Of a stretch of DNA of 64,000 bases, positions 9,080 to 18,967 are shown piece by piece. The notes below the pieces were generated by a model that worked only from the letters and a program-made list of their open reading frames with translations, did not search any database and was not told where the DNA came from. Position numbers and translations under genes: made by a program. Numbering within the stretch: position 1 is the stretch's first letter; every line of letters starts with the position of its first letter. The DNA is from Massilia sp. TS11 (GTDB lineage Bacteria > Pseudomonadota > Gammaproteobacteria > Burkholderiales > Burkholderiaceae_D): assembly GCF_022012445.1 (NCBI RefSeq), contig NZ_JAKLTS010000016.1:29756-93755 (forward strand), given 5' to 3'.

Positions 9080-9115
9080 AAAAAAACCCGCCGGGCCGGT
9101 GGGCCGCGGCGGGTT
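9080..9115 (-). terminator. Rho-independent terminator downstream of ompW-like gene
   Basis: On the minus strand a 9-bp GC-rich stem (9107-9115 with 9085-9093) is followed by a run of T residues (A-run 9080-9086 on the plus strand). It lies 18 bases after the OmpW-like stop codon. Confidence 0.85.
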
Positions 9116-9133
9116 CGATGCTAACAGACGCGC

Positions 9134-9802
9134 TTAGAACTTGTAGCCGATGGCGAGCTTGATGCTCACCGGGTCGAGCTTCATGTCCTGGATCTGGCCG
9201 GTCGAGAAGTGCACCATGGTCTTGAGCTTGGTCTTGGTGGTCGACATGTCGAGGAAATACTTGTCGGTCAAGGCCACCGAGACGCCGATCTGCATCGTGT
9301 AGGTGAACTTATTATCGATCTTGAAGGTCGTCGGCGGGCCGCCCGGATTGGTGATCGCGGTCAGCTGGCCGGAACCGGTCGCCTTCTGGAAGCGCGCATA
9401 GGTCGCGCCCAGGCCGAGGTAGGGACGCACGCGGGCATTGGCGTCGAAGAAGTGGTACTGGGCGAACAGGGTCGGCGGCAGGGCCTCGACCGTGCCGACC
9501 TTGCCGGTGCCGGCGATCGCACCGGCGCCCACCAGCTCATGCTTGTAGGGCATGCCGAGCGCGAATTCGGCCTGGATGTTATCGGTCACGGCGTAGTTGA
9601 AGATCAGCACAGGCTCGGTGTCCTTGCCCACATCACCCTTGGTGTGCGGCAGGGCCGGGGCGCTGATGTCGCCCGACTCCACTTTCGGCGTGATCTGGTT
9701 GGCACCGACCTGGATCGCCCAGTTGCCGGCCGTCTGGGCCGAGGCAGCGCTCGCGGCAGTCAGCGCCACAGCGGCTGCCAGCAGTTTCAAACTGAATTTC
9801 AT
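9134..9802 (-). CDS. OmpW family outer-membrane protein
   Basis: A 222-residue protein with a signal peptide (cleavage near ASAASA|QTAG) and OmpW features. These are a start WAIQVGANQITP, repeated amphipathic strands, the segment LPPTLFAQYHFFD, RVRPYLGLGATYARF and a terminal aromatic residue (IGYKF). OmpW proteins form 8-stranded barrels with a hydrophobic channel for small hydrophobic molecules. I chose the ATG at 9802 since AGGAGACACG precedes it and a signal peptide follows. It lies 25 bases after the GDSL lipoprotein gene and ends at a strong terminator, so the two may be co-transcribed. Confidence 0.9.
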   Translation of the reverse strand: MKFSLKLLAAAVALTAASAASAQTAGNWAIQVGANQITPKVESGDISAPALPHTKGDVGKDTEPVLIFNYAVTDNIQAEFALGMPYKHELVGAGAIAGTGKVGTVEALPPTLFAQYHFFDANARVRPYLGLGATYARFQKATGSGQLTAITNPGGPPTTFKIDNKFTYTMQIGVSVALTDKYFLDMSTTKTKLKTMVHFSTGQIQDMKLDPVSIKLAIGYKF

Positions 9803-9827
9803 CGTGTCTCCTTGTTCTTCTGGTGGA

Positions 9828-11246
9828 TTACAGCCAGCCGCGGGCAATCATCTGCTGGGCCACATAGCGGGCGATCAGCAGGTTCTCGAAAGGCGTCGGG
9901 TGGACGTCGTCCGCGAACATGTAATGGCTCACGTCACCGGAGACCAGGGTCTTGCCATTGCAACCGAGCGAGGTGGTGCCGAGCGGATTGCTGCCGCAGG
10001 CCGGGCTCGTCGTGTTGGTCAGGCCGTAGGGGCCGGGGTTGGTGATCTGGTCGTGGCTGATCGAATACAGGTCGACCAGCATGATCTTCGATTCGCCGTT
10101 CAGACCGCTGGCCAGGGCCTGGTTGAAGGCGTCGACCATGGCCTTGATCAGGGCCTGGGTGTTGGCGTCCTGCGCCTTGCCAGCCGGGGCATTGCCCAGG
10201 TCCGGCAGGTTGTTCACCACCACATAGTTGGCGCCGTTGCCGACGATCTGGGTCTTGACCAGGGCCGCCAGTTCAGCACCGGCCTGGGCCATGGCGGGCA
10301 CCAGTTTCGGACCGTTCACGGCCAGGTAGTCAGCGGCGGCCTTCTGGCCGGCGGCATTGCCGGCGGCGGTACCGGCGGCGGTGGCATCGGCCTGGGCCTT
10401 GGCAACCATCGGACCGTAGACGGCCGGATCGGCCACTTTGGCATTGCCCGGCTGGATCGCGGCGGCGCCGACGGCGGCAGCCACGACGCTCTGGTCGGTG
10501 TGGCCGGCGCGCGCCGATTCGGTCGCGATGGCGGTGCCGATCGCCTGGGCGGCGGTGGCCGGGTTGGTGGCGCCCGAAGCCAGCAGCGTGGTCAGGGTGG
10601 TAGCAAAGGTCTGCGCACCGGCGGCGGCGCCGGCGGCGGCGCCAGCAGTCTGGCCGGCCTTGGTGGCGCCGGCCGACAGTTCGCCCAGGCCTTCGAGCGC
10701 ATCATTGCCGCCGGCCATCACGAACACGATTTCATCGCCTTTGAATTTGCCGCCCACGGCTTTCAGGTGATTCGCCACCTGGGTCACGACGGGCACGGTC
10801 AGCTGGCCGATCGGCGAGCCGGTCAGTTTATTGCCGGGGCCGACCGGATTGGTCACGCGCGCGCCGCCCTGGGCATAGCTGTAGCAGCCGGCATAGGTCT
10901 TGACGGGCACTGCGAAGCCTTTGCTGGCGTCGCCGTCGAGGCCGGTCATGGCCGGGCACGGGGCCGGCAGGCCGAACTGGGCAGCCAGCAGCTCGGTCCA
11001 GTTCTTGCCGGTCAGGGCCGCGTTGGTGGCGGTATTGTCGCCATTGATCGTGTAGCGGCCGCCGCCGATGGCAGCGACGGTACCGACGGCATAGGTGCCG
11101 AGGTCGGACAGGGAGTCGCCGAACGACACCTGGGCCGAGAATTTGGTTTTCAGGGTTTGGTCGCCGCCTTTGCTGCCGGTACCGCCGCCGCAAGCGGCCA
11201 GTACGGCGGAGGCAAGCAGGGCCAGCGCGAACTTAGTATTGCGCAT
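9828..11246 (-). CDS. SGNH/GDSL hydrolase, predicted lipoprotein with Ala/Gly-rich insertion
   Basis: A 472-residue predicted lipoprotein (lipobox ending at Cys19, then GGG). The SGNH family blocks are VSFGDSLSDLG (nucleophile Ser45), MAGGNDA (oxyanion Asn181) and C-terminal ADDVHPTPF with the catalytic Asp and His. The enzyme likely hydrolyses lipid or ester substrates at the cell envelope. Between about residues 190 and 330 there is a long Ala/Gly/Thr-rich stretch with repeated AAGxAAG-like helical motifs that does not belong to the usual fold. AGGAGACACA precedes the ATG. It lies just upstream of the OmpW-like gene. Confidence 0.88.
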   Translation of the reverse strand: MRNTKFALALLASAVLAACGGGTGSKGGDQTLKTKFSAQVSFGDSLSDLGTYAVGTVAAIGGGRYTINGDNTATNAALTGKNWTELLAAQFGLPAPCPAMTGLDGDASKGFAVPVKTYAGCYSYAQGGARVTNPVGPGNKLTGSPIGQLTVPVVTQVANHLKAVGGKFKGDEIVFVMAGGNDALEGLGELSAGATKAGQTAGAAAGAAAGAQTFATTLTTLLASGATNPATAAQAIGTAIATESARAGHTDQSVVAAAVGAAAIQPGNAKVADPAVYGPMVAKAQADATAAGTAAGNAAGQKAAADYLAVNGPKLVPAMAQAGAELAALVKTQIVGNGANYVVVNNLPDLGNAPAGKAQDANTQALIKAMVDAFNQALASGLNGESKIMLVDLYSISHDQITNPGPYGLTNTTSPACGSNPLGTTSLGCNGKTLVSGDVSHYMFADDVHPTPFENLLIARYVAQQMIARGWL

Positions 11247-11383
11247 TGTGTCTCCTAGAGTGAAATGTTCTTGTAAGGGCGAATCGAACGGGCGTGCTAT
11301 TCGCTACACGACTACTATGCCACCCTTCCGCCCCCCTGTATAGCGCAGCATTTAACTTTTCGTCAGTTCCCCGCAACAGCCAT

Positions 11384-12862
11384 TCAGGGGGCTGCGTACT
11401 GGGCGAGAAAATCGCGCGCCGCCAGCAGGCAGAAGGGCGGCACCAGGCCCGCGTGGTAGTTGGCGGCCACCGCTTCGGCCGGCGATTCGCCGCGGCTCAG
11501 GGCGTTCAGACGCAGCGCCAGCTTGGCCGCGGCAAAGCCGCTGCGCGCCGTTTTGTAATCGCTGCCGAGGCCCGGCACATCGTCGACATTGAGCAGCACC
11601 AGGCGGCTGGCCGGCACGCCGGCCGCGCTGTAGGCGGCCTGGGCCGCGAGGGCATTCGCCCACGGCACGGTCGGATCGCCCTCGCCGCCGCACAGCATCA
11701 GCGGCGTGGCCGGCACATGGGTGCGCAGATCATTGCGCCACAGCCAGCGGCGCAGGGCCTGGCCGGGCGCGCAGGCGGCCAGGCTGGTGCAGGGCTGGGC
11801 GGCGCGGTCGGCCAGCACGGCGGCGCGGTAGGCGCTGCGCACCAGATTGCCGGCGCCAAAGCCATACGTGGCCAGCTGCGGCTGGGAATCGGCGGCGAAC
11901 AGGGCGCTGGCCGGCAGGCGGCCGCCGCTGACCAGCTGCTCCAGGTCGGTCGTGCTCGGCAGCAGGCTGTCGATGCCGGCCGCATAGGCGGCCTCGTACA
12001 TCTCGTCCGGGTTCGCATACGGGGCGGCGCCGGCATGCACGGCCGCGCCCGTCAGCAGCGGCAGGAAGCCGGTGGCGCTGCGCGTGGGCGTGCCGGCGAA
12101 GATCGCGTCACCCATCTGCAGCAGCGCATACGGGCCCGACATGGCGGCCACGGCGGCCGCGGTGAATTCGCCCGCATAGCGCGTCTGCAGGGCGCGCTGG
12201 GTGGCGACGGCCACATGTCCGCCCTGCGAATAGCCGGCCAGCAGCAGGCGGCCATTGTCGGCCGTGGCCAGCGCGGCCCAGCTGCTGCGCGCGGCGCGCA
12301 GGGCATCGACCAGATCGTCGGCCTGCTGGCCGGCATCGAGGTAGGGATGGTAGCTGAGCGCCGAACCGGCATAGCCCGCGTAGTTGGGCGCCACCACCAG
12401 ATAGCCCTGGGCCGCGTACATGGCCGCGACCAGGGCCGCCTCCTTGAACTTATCGAGGCGGGCCATGTCGAAGTTTTTATCGAAGCTGGTGGCGTGGGCG
12501 TACAGCAGCAGCGGGCGCGGGCCGCTGCAGGGCGCGCCGCTACCGCTGGGCACGTACACGGCGGCGCTGGCCTCGGTGGCTTCCTGCTGGCTGCCCAGGG
12601 TGCGGTAGCGCAGCGTGTACACCTGGATGCCGCAGGCCGGTTCGCCCGTAATGCTGGTGGTGCCCGACTGCGCGCTGTTCACGGCGCTGGCCAGGGCGCT
12701 GGCCGAAAAACCGGCCACCAGGCTGGGCGCCAGCACGAGGCTGCCGCGCGCGGGCGGCGGCGGGGTCGGCGCCTGGGTGGCCGGGCTGCTGCCGCCGCCG
12801 CCGCCGCAGGCGCTCAGCAGGGCCGCCAGGGCCAGCAGGGTCTTAGCCGGCCACGTGCGCAT
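11384..12862 (-). CDS. Alpha/beta hydrolase lipoprotein (secreted lipase/esterase-like)
   Basis: A 492-residue predicted lipoprotein; the start at 12862 gives a signal peptide ending in LLSAC (Cys19) followed by a Gly run and a Pro-rich linker. The nucleophile elbow GYSQGG and the strands VVAPNYAGYAGS and PLMLCGGEGDPTVPW fit bacterial secretory lipases of the alpha/beta hydrolase fold. The substrate is unknown. Its first 20 bases overlap the end of the Sua5 gene and no clear Shine-Dalgarno is visible, suggesting translational coupling. The 137-base gap to the next gene shows no obvious terminator. Confidence 0.8.
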   Translation of the reverse strand: MRTWPAKTLLALAALLSACGGGGGSSPATQAPTPPPPARGSLVLAPSLVAGFSASALASAVNSAQSGTTSITGEPACGIQVYTLRYRTLGSQQEATEASAAVYVPSGSGAPCSGPRPLLLYAHATSFDKNFDMARLDKFKEAALVAAMYAAQGYLVVAPNYAGYAGSALSYHPYLDAGQQADDLVDALRAARSSWAALATADNGRLLLAGYSQGGHVAVATQRALQTRYAGEFTAAAVAAMSGPYALLQMGDAIFAGTPTRSATGFLPLLTGAAVHAGAAPYANPDEMYEAAYAAGIDSLLPSTTDLEQLVSGGRLPASALFAADSQPQLATYGFGAGNLVRSAYRAAVLADRAAQPCTSLAACAPGQALRRWLWRNDLRTHVPATPLMLCGGEGDPTVPWANALAAQAAYSAAGVPASRLVLLNVDDVPGLGSDYKTARSGFAAAKLALRLNALSRGESPAEAVAANYHAGLVPPFCLLAARDFLAQYAAP

Positions 12863-13853
12863 TGAGTAAGCCGTGCACGATGCCGCTGGAGCCATGCGCG
12901 GCGCGGCGCAGGCGGTCGTTCACGCCCAGCCAGTCGCCATCGGTCGGCGGGGCTTCCACGAGGATCAGTTCGGCGCCGCTGTGGTCCATCGTGCGCAGGG
13001 CCGCATACAGGGCGTGGGCAAAGCCGTCCGGGCGCGCCGGCAGGGCCAGGCTGGCATGCAGGCCGCTAGCGTCCATGTCGCCCATATGGATCAGGGCCAG
13101 GCGGCGTCCGGCCGCGCGCAGGCGCGCCAGTGTCTCGACCAGCTGCGCGCGCGGCTGCATGGCCACCGGCGTATGCGGCGCATAGTGCGAGGCCAGCGTG
13201 CCCGAGGCGCGCGGCGCGGCCGCATCGGGGGCGACCGGCAGCTGGCCGATCACGGCCGCAATCGCCTGCGGGCTGATGTGGCCCGGGCGCAGCAGCACCG
13301 GCCCATGCGTGTCCAGGCGCGACAGATCGACAATCGTCGACTCGATGCCGACTGCGCACGAGCCGCCGTCGAGCACCATGCCCACCGTGCCATCGGCATC
13401 GAATTCCTCGTGCACATGGGCGGCCGTGGTCGGGCTCACGTGGCCGAATTTATTCGCCGACGGCGCGGCCACGCCGCCGCCAAAGGCCGTCAGCAGGGCA
13501 ATCGCCAGCGGATGGGCCGGGCAGCGCAGGCCGACCGTGTCCTGCCCGCCCGACACCGCATCGGGAATGCGCGCATGGCGTTTCAGAATCAGGGTCAGGG
13601 GCCCGGGCCAGAACGCGGCCGCCAGGGCCGTGGCCTCGGGCGGGACTGCCGCCGCCCAGTAGTCGAGCGCGGCGCCGGGCGCCAGGTGCACGATCACCGG
13701 GTGGTCCTGCGGGCGGCCCTTGGCCGCGTAGATGCGCGCCACCGCGGCCGGGTCCTCGGCATTGGCGCCAAGCCCGTACACAGTTTCAGTCGGAAAAGCG
13801 ACCAGGCCACCCTGCTGGAGGATGGCCACGGCGCGCGCGAGATCGTCGTTCAT
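12843..13853 (-). CDS. L-threonylcarbamoyladenylate synthase, Sua5 type
   Basis: This 336-residue protein has an N-terminal YrdC-like domain (about 1-190; FPTETVYGLGANA, KGRPQDHP, PGPLT, APSANKFGHVSPT) and a C-terminal Sua5 domain with the linker ASGTLASHYAPHTP. It makes threonylcarbamoyl-AMP for the t6A modification of tRNAs reading ANN codons. The start is set at ATG 13853. A longer frame would begin inside the palindromic repeat at 13862-13886 and add a peptide encoded by that repeat. It follows purC on the same strand after 34 bases. Confidence 0.92.
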   Translation of the reverse strand: MNDDLARAVAILQQGGLVAFPTETVYGLGANAEDPAAVARIYAAKGRPQDHPVIVHLAPGAALDYWAAAVPPEATALAAAFWPGPLTLILKRHARIPDAVSGGQDTVGLRCPAHPLAIALLTAFGGGVAAPSANKFGHVSPTTAAHVHEEFDADGTVGMVLDGGSCAVGIESTIVDLSRLDTHGPVLLRPGHISPQAIAAVIGQLPVAPDAAAPRASGTLASHYAPHTPVAMQPRAQLVETLARLRAAGRRLALIHMGDMDASGLHASLALPARPDGFAHALYAALRTMDHSGAELILVEAPPTDGDWLGVNDRLRRAAHGSSGIVHGLLNAHVAG

Positions 13854-13861
13854 ACTTCGCG

Positions 13862-13886
13862 GAAAAATGGGGTCTGACCCCAATTT
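13862..13886. repeat. Palindromic GGGGTCTGACCCC repeat, copy 1
   Basis: The core GGGGTCTGACCCC (13869-13881) has 6-bp complementary arms around one central base and is flanked by AAAAAT and AATTT. The same element occurs twice at 26482-26540. It sits in the 34-base spacer between purC and the Sua5 gene. It resembles dispersed REP-like palindromes of betaproteobacteria; transcribed, it would form a short hairpin. Confidence 0.75.
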
Positions 13887-13887
13887 G

Positions 13888-14766
13888 TCAGGTGGTCAAC
13901 AGACGCAGGGCTTCGGCGTACTTGGCCGAGGTCTGGTCGAGCACGTCCTGGGGCACGCGCGGGGCCGGCGCCTGCTTGTTCCAGGGCTGGCTTTCGAGCC
14001 AGTCGCGCACGAACTGCTTGTCGAAGGACGGCGGCGACATGCCGATCTGGTAGCTCGACATCGGCCAGAAGCGCGAGCTGTCCGGCGTCAGGATTTCGTC
14101 GATCAGGTGCACCACGCCATGGGCGTCGAGACCGAATTCGAACTTGGTGTCGGCGATAATGATGCCCTTGGTCGCGGCAAACTCGGCGGCCTTGGTGTAG
14201 AGGGCGATCGCGTAGTCGCGCACCTGGCGCGCCACCTCGGCGCCGACGATCTTCTCGGCTTCTTCAAACGAAATGTTCTCGTCGTGCTGGCCGCTCGGGG
14301 CCTTGGTCGACGGGGTGAACAGCACCTGCGGCAGCTTCTCGGCTTCGCGCAGGCCGGCCGGCAGGGCGATGCCGCACACGGCGCCGGTCTTCTGGTAATC
14401 CTTCCAGCCCGAACCGATCAGATAGCCGCGCACGATGGCCTCGATGCCGAGCGGCTGAAATTTCTTGACGACGATGGCACGCCCGGCCACCTGGTCGCGC
14501 TCCTCGGGCGCCACCACGTCTTCGGGGGCGATGCCGGTTTCATGGTTGGGCATCATGTCGCCGAATTTCTTGAACCAGAAATTCGACATCGCGGTCAGGA
14601 TCTTGCCCTTGTTCGGGATCGGATCGTCGAGGATCACGTCGAAGGCCGACAGGCGGTCGGTCTGGATGACCAGCAGCTTGTCCTCGCCGACGGCGTAGAT
14701 ATCGCGCACCTTGCCACGATGCAGGAAGGGCAGCGACTTCAGATGGGTTTCGAGAATGCCAGACAT
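13888..14766 (-). CDS. purC: Phosphoribosylaminoimidazole-succinocarboxamide synthase
   Basis: SAICAR synthase, purine biosynthesis: CAIR + aspartate + ATP to SAICAR. The 292 residues show [47 protein letters not shown] and [14 protein letters not shown], all family signatures. The start ATG at 14766 lies 1 base after the GFA gene stop, indicating translational coupling. The length fits the long betaproteobacterial form. It is placed at the end of the glycolytic gene run. Confidence 0.97.
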   Translation of the reverse strand: MSGILETHLKSLPFLHRGKVRDIYAVGEDKLLVIQTDRLSAFDVILDDPIPNKGKILTAMSNFWFKKFGDMMPNHETGIAPEDVVAPEERDQVAGRAIVVKKFQPLGIEAIVRGYLIGSGWKDYQKTGAVCGIALPAGLREAEKLPQVLFTPSTKAPSGQHDENISFEEAEKIVGAEVARQVRDYAIALYTKAAEFAATKGIIIADTKFEFGLDAHGVVHLIDEILTPDSSRFWPMSSYQIGMSPPSFDKQFVRDWLESQPWNKQAPAPRVPQDVLDQTSAKYAEALRLLTT

Positions 14767-14767
14767 A

Positions 14768-15142
14768 TTATTCCTTGTTGAGTGCGCCCATCCAGCTGGG
14801 CTTGCTTTCCAGATGCAGCAGCGTGCTGACCTCGCCGTCCCAGGGATCGTCGAAGGTGCCGGGCGTGACGGCGATGCGCTCGGCATGCGCGTCCGACTGC
14901 CAGCTCAGGCTGGAACCGCAATGGGCGCAGAATGCGCGCTGTACACCGGGCGAGGAGCGGTAGACCTTGACGGCCTCCGCGCCCGCCGTGTAGCGGAAAT
15001 CGGCGCTGGCCACGTTCACGTAGGAACCGGCGGCGGCGCCGTGCTGCTTCTGGCACATGGTGCAGTAGCAGTGGCTGGCCTTGCTGACCGGGCCACTGAT
15101 CGTGTAGCGCACCACGCCGCACAGGCAGCTTCCGCGGATCAT
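14768..15142 (-). CDS. GFA/CENP-V family zinc-binding protein
   Basis: A 124-residue protein of the glutathione-dependent formaldehyde-activating enzyme-like family. Zinc-ligand cysteines are visible in GSCLCG, CYCTMCQ and FCAHCGSSL. Family members include S-hydroxymethylglutathione synthase, but most small members have no proven reaction, so I do not assign one. It starts one base after the fba stop and ends one base before purC, so it is firmly inside this operon. Confidence 0.85.
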   Translation of the reverse strand: MIRGSCLCGVVRYTISGPVSKASHCYCTMCQKQHGAAAGSYVNVASADFRYTAGAEAVKVYRSSPGVQRAFCAHCGSSLSWQSDAHAERIAVTPGTFDDPWDGEVSTLLHLESKPSWMGALNKE

Positions 15143-15143
15143 C

Positions 15144-16208
15144 TTAGTTGACCACCTGGGCCAGTTCGCCCTTGGTGTAACGCTCGGCCATTTTTTCCAG
15201 CGGCAGCGGTTTGATCTGGCTGGCGCGGCCTTCGCAACCGAAGGCGAGGAAGCGGGCCTTGCAGATTTCCATGGCGGCGGCGCGGGCCGGCTTCAGGTAG
15301 TCGCGCGGGTCGAACTTGGACGGGTTCTCGAACAGGTATTTGCGGATCGCGGCCGTCATGGCCAGGCGGATATCGGTGTCGATATTCACCTTGCGCACGC
15401 CGTGGCGGATGCCTTCCTGGATTTCCTCGACCGGCACGCCATAGGTTTCCTTCATGTCGCCGCCGAATTCGCGGATGATGGCCAGCAGTTCCTGCGGCAC
15501 CGAGGACGAACCGTGCATGACCAGGTGGGTGTTCGGGATGCGCGCGTGGATTTCCTTGATGCGGTCGATGGCGAGGATGTCGCCGGTCGGCTTGCGCGAG
15601 AATTTGTAGGCGCCGTGCGAGGTGCCGATGGCGATCGCCAGCGCGTCGCACTGGGTCTGCTTGACGAAGTCGGCCGCCTGGTTGACGTCAGTCAGCAGCT
15701 GCTCGCGGGTCATGGTGCCGTCGGCGCCGTGGCCGTCTTCCTTGTCGCCCTTCATGGTTTCGAGCGAACCGAGCACGCCCAGTTCGGCCTCGACCGTGAC
15801 GCCGATCGCATGCGAAAACTTGACGACTTCACGCGAGACGTCGACGTTGTACTCGTAGGAGGCGACGCTCTTGCCGTCGGCCATCAGCGAGCCGTCCATC
15901 ATCACCGAGGTGAAGCCCGAACGGATCGCGGCCATGCACACGGCCGGCGACTGGCCATGGTCCTGGTGCATGACGACGGGGATGTGCGGATAGGCTTCGA
16001 CGGCGGCGTCGATCAGGTGGCGCAGGAAGGCTTCGCCGGCATATTTGCGGGCGCCGGCCGAGGCCTGCATGATCACCGGGCTGTTGACGGCGTTGGCCGC
16101 TTCCATGATGGCCTGGACCTGTTCCAGATTATTGACGTTGAATGCCGGCAGGCCATAGCCGTTTTCTGCAGCATGGTCCAGCAGTTGACGCATAGATACG
16201 AGTGCCAT
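15144..16208 (-). CDS. fba: Class II fructose-bisphosphate aldolase
   Basis: A zinc-dependent aldolase converting fructose-1,6-bisphosphate to GAP and DHAP. The 354 residues contain [14 protein letters not shown] (zinc His region), [42 protein letters not shown] and [12 protein letters not shown]. The form lacks long insertions and matches the Calvin-cycle-type subclass common in betaproteobacteria. It follows pyk by 36 bases; the start is preceded by AGGAGTCTCTT. Confidence 0.97.
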   Translation of the reverse strand: MALVSMRQLLDHAAENGYGLPAFNVNNLEQVQAIMEAANAVNSPVIMQASAGARKYAGEAFLRHLIDAAVEAYPHIPVVMHQDHGQSPAVCMAAIRSGFTSVMMDGSLMADGKSVASYEYNVDVSREVVKFSHAIGVTVEAELGVLGSLETMKGDKEDGHGADGTMTREQLLTDVNQAADFVKQTQCDALAIAIGTSHGAYKFSRKPTGDILAIDRIKEIHARIPNTHLVMHGSSSVPQELLAIIREFGGDMKETYGVPVEEIQEGIRHGVRKVNIDTDIRLAMTAAIRKYLFENPSKFDPRDYLKPARAAAMEICKARFLAFGCEGRASQIKPLPLEKMAERYTKGELAQVVN

Positions 16209-16244
16209 AAGAGACTCCTAAGTAGTAAAAACCGGTCGTCTGGC

Positions 16245-17693
16245 TCAGCTGAACTCGCCAACGCGCACGATCTTCAGCGCATTGGTGCCGCCCACCTGGC
16301 CCATGGGTTCGCCCCAGGTGACCACGATACGGTCGCCTTTCTGAACGATGCCCCGTTCGATCAACAATTCTTCAGCCTGCTGCAGCACGAGGGCGCTGTC
16401 GGCGCCCTGCTGCAGATTGTAGGCGCGCACATTGCGGTACAGCGAGACCTTGCGCTGGGTGCCGGTCGAGGGCGTCAGCGCATAGATCGGGGTGTCGATG
16501 CTGTGCCGGCTCATCCACAGTGCCGTCGAGCCCGACTCGGTCAGGGCGACGATGGCCTTCACCTGCAGATGGTGGGCCGTGAACAGGGCGCCATAGGCGA
16601 TCGACTGGTCGATGCGGGTGAAGCGGGTGTTGAGGAAGTCCGCATCGAGCTTGTTGTATTCGGATTGTTCGGCGTCCAGGCAGATGGCGGCCATCATCTC
16701 GACCGTCTCGATCGGGTACTTGCCCGAGGCCGTTTCGGCCGAGGCCATCACGGCGTCGGTGCCGTCCAGCACGGCATTGGCCACGTCCGAGACTTCGGCG
16801 CGCGTCGGCACCGCATTGACGATCATCGACTCCATCATCTGGGTGGCGGTGATGGCCAGCTTATTGTTTTCGCGCGCCATGCGGATCATGCGCTTTTGCA
16901 GGGCCGGCACGGCCGCGTTGCCGACTTCCACGGCCAGGTCGCCGCGCGCGACCATGATGCCGTCGGAGGCGTCGAGGATTTCCTGCAGGGCCGGAATCGC
17001 CTCGGCCCGTTCGATCTTGGCAATCATCATCGGCTTGTGGCCATAGGCCTCGCCGGCGATATTGGCCAGCTGGCGCGCCATTTCCATATCGGTCGCGCTC
17101 TTCGGGAAGGAGATCGCCAGGTAGTCGCACTGGAAGCTCATGGCGACCTTGATGTCCTCCATGTCCTTGGCCGTCAGGGCCGGGGCCGACAGACCGCCGC
17201 CCTGGCGGTTGATGCCCTTGTTGTTGGACAGCTCGCCGCCGATGCGCACCACGGTGTGGATCTCGCTGCCCTGCACGCTGCTGACGTCGAGCACGATCAG
17301 GCCGTCGTTGAGCAGCAGGGTGTCGCCCGGCTTGACGTCGCGCGGCAGGCCTTTGTAGTCGAGGCCGACACGCTCATCGTTGCCCAGCTCGCCGTTCTCG
17401 CCCCAGCGCGCATCGAGGATGAAGGGGGCGCCCTTGACCAGCTCGACCTTGCCGTTCTCGAACTTGCCCACGCGGATCTTCGGCCCCTGCATATCGGCCA
17501 TGATCGCCACTTCCTTGCCGCACTCGGCCGCGGCCTTGCGCACCAGGGCGGCGCGCTCGATATGGTCCTGGGCCTTGCCGTGCGAGAAGTTCAGGCGCAC
17601 CACGTCCACGCCGGCGCGGATCATCCGGGTCAGAATGCCGAGGTCGGTGGAAGCGGGGCCGATGGTGGCGACGATCTTGGTTGCGCGAGCCAT
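16245..17693 (-). CDS. pyk: Pyruvate kinase
   Basis: A 482-residue glycolytic kinase making pyruvate and ATP from PEP and ADP. Signatures are TKIVATIGPAS, VVRLNFSHGK, the K+/Mg2+ site MIAKIERAEAI, DGIMVARGDLAVEVG and ATQMMESMI. The C-terminal regulatory domain is present (LTESGSTALWMSRHSIDTPIYAL and GDRIVVTWGEPMGQVG), so the protein is full length. It lies between pgk and fba in one direction. Confidence 0.97.
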   Translation of the reverse strand: MARATKIVATIGPASTDLGILTRMIRAGVDVVRLNFSHGKAQDHIERAALVRKAAAECGKEVAIMADMQGPKIRVGKFENGKVELVKGAPFILDARWGENGELGNDERVGLDYKGLPRDVKPGDTLLLNDGLIVLDVSSVQGSEIHTVVRIGGELSNNKGINRQGGGLSAPALTAKDMEDIKVAMSFQCDYLAISFPKSATDMEMARQLANIAGEAYGHKPMMIAKIERAEAIPALQEILDASDGIMVARGDLAVEVGNAAVPALQKRMIRMARENNKLAITATQMMESMIVNAVPTRAEVSDVANAVLDGTDAVMASAETASGKYPIETVEMMAAICLDAEQSEYNKLDADFLNTRFTRIDQSIAYGALFTAHHLQVKAIVALTESGSTALWMSRHSIDTPIYALTPSTGTQRKVSLYRNVRAYNLQQGADSALVLQQAEELLIERGIVQKGDRIVVTWGEPMGQVGGTNALKIVRVGEFS

Positions 17694-17739
17694 TGTTTTC
17701 CTTCAAGTGAAAAGCGCAGCGAGGACGCTGCGCTTGGGT

Positions 17740-18936
17740 TTATTGGGCGTGACGCTGGAGCAGGATATCGACGGCCGGCAGCACTTTCCCCTCGAGGAAT
17801 TCGAGGAAGGCGCCGCCCCCGGTCGAGATATAGCCGACCCGGTCGGCGATGCCGTACTTGGCGATCGCAGCCAGGGTGTCGCCGCCGCCGGCGATCGAGA
17901 AGCCGTTCGACTCGGCAATGGCCAGGGCCAGGGTCTTGGTGCCTTCGCCGAACTGGTCGAATTCGAACACGCCGACCGGACCGTTCCAGACGATGGTGCC
18001 CGAGGTCTTGATCAGGGCGGCCAGGCGGGCCGCCGTCTGCGGGCCGATGTCGAGAATCATGTCGTCGTCGGCCACGTCGGCCACGGCTTTGATGGTGGCC
18101 GTGGCGCTGGCCGAGAATTCCTTGGCGCACACCACATCGGTCGGGATCGGCACATCGGCGCCGCGCGCGCGCATCATGGCGATGATGGCCTTGGCTTCCT
18201 CGACCAGATCGGCCTCGGCCAGCGACTTGCCGATCTTCAGGCCGGCGGCCAGCATGAAGGTGTTGGCGATGCCGCCGCCGACGATCAGCTGGTCGACCTT
18301 GTCGGCCAGGGACTTGAGGATCGAGAGCTTGGTCGACACCTTGGAGCCGGCCACGATGGCCGTCAGCGGACGGGCCGGATTGCCGAGCGCCTTGCCGAGC
18401 GCGTCGAGCTCGGCGGCCAGCAGCGGGCCGGCGCAGGCGACCGGCGCGAACTTGGCGATGCCGTGGGTGGTGGCTTCGGCGCGGTGGGCGGTGCCGAAAG
18501 CGTCGTTGACGTAGATGTCGCACAGCTTGGCCATCTTCTGGGCCAGTTCATCGCTGTTTTTCTTTTCGCCCTTGTTCACGCGGCAGTTTTCCAGCAGCAC
18601 CACCTGACCCGGGGCCACGTCCACGCCATCGACCCAGTTCTGCACCAGCGTCACCGGTTGGCCCAGCAGCTCGCTCATGCGGGCGGCGATCGGGGCCAGG
18701 CTGTCTTCGGGCTTGAATTCGCCCTCGGTCGGGCGGCCCAGGTGGGAGGTGAGCATCACGGCGGCGCCAGCGCCGAGCGCGGCTTTCACGGCCGGCACCG
18801 AGGCGCGGATGCGCGTATCTTCGGTGATCTTGCCGTTATCGTCCTGCGGGACGTTCAGGTCGGCACGGATGAACACGCGCTTGCCTTGCAGCGCGCCTTG
18901 GTCAATCAGGTCTTGCAGACGGGTGAAATTGAGCAT
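17740..18936 (-). CDS. pgk: Phosphoglycerate kinase
   Basis: A 398-residue enzyme transferring phosphate between 1,3-bisphosphoglycerate and ADP. N-domain substrate motifs are [23 protein letters not shown] and [24 protein letters not shown]-domain nucleotide motifs are NGPVGVFE and [13 protein letters not shown], followed by [14 protein letters not shown]. It is the first gene of the pgk-pyk-fba run. Confidence 0.97.
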   Translation of the reverse strand: MLNFTRLQDLIDQGALQGKRVFIRADLNVPQDDNGKITEDTRIRASVPAVKAALGAGAAVMLTSHLGRPTEGEFKPEDSLAPIAARMSELLGQPVTLVQNWVDGVDVAPGQVVLLENCRVNKGEKKNSDELAQKMAKLCDIYVNDAFGTAHRAEATTHGIAKFAPVACAGPLLAAELDALGKALGNPARPLTAIVAGSKVSTKLSILKSLADKVDQLIVGGGIANTFMLAAGLKIGKSLAEADLVEEAKAIIAMMRARGADVPIPTDVVCAKEFSASATATIKAVADVADDDMILDIGPQTAARLAALIKTSGTIVWNGPVGVFEFDQFGEGTKTLALAIAESNGFSIAGGGDTLAAIAKYGIADRVGYISTGGGAFLEFLEGKVLPAVDILLQRHAQ

Positions 18937-18967
18937 GGCTTTGAGGCGATGGGAAAAGGCCCATATT

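Noticed and set aside
13854..13883. Longer N-terminus for the Sua5 protein
   Set aside because: The extension is encoded by a palindromic repeat found elsewhere; the ATG at 13853 fits the family N-terminus.
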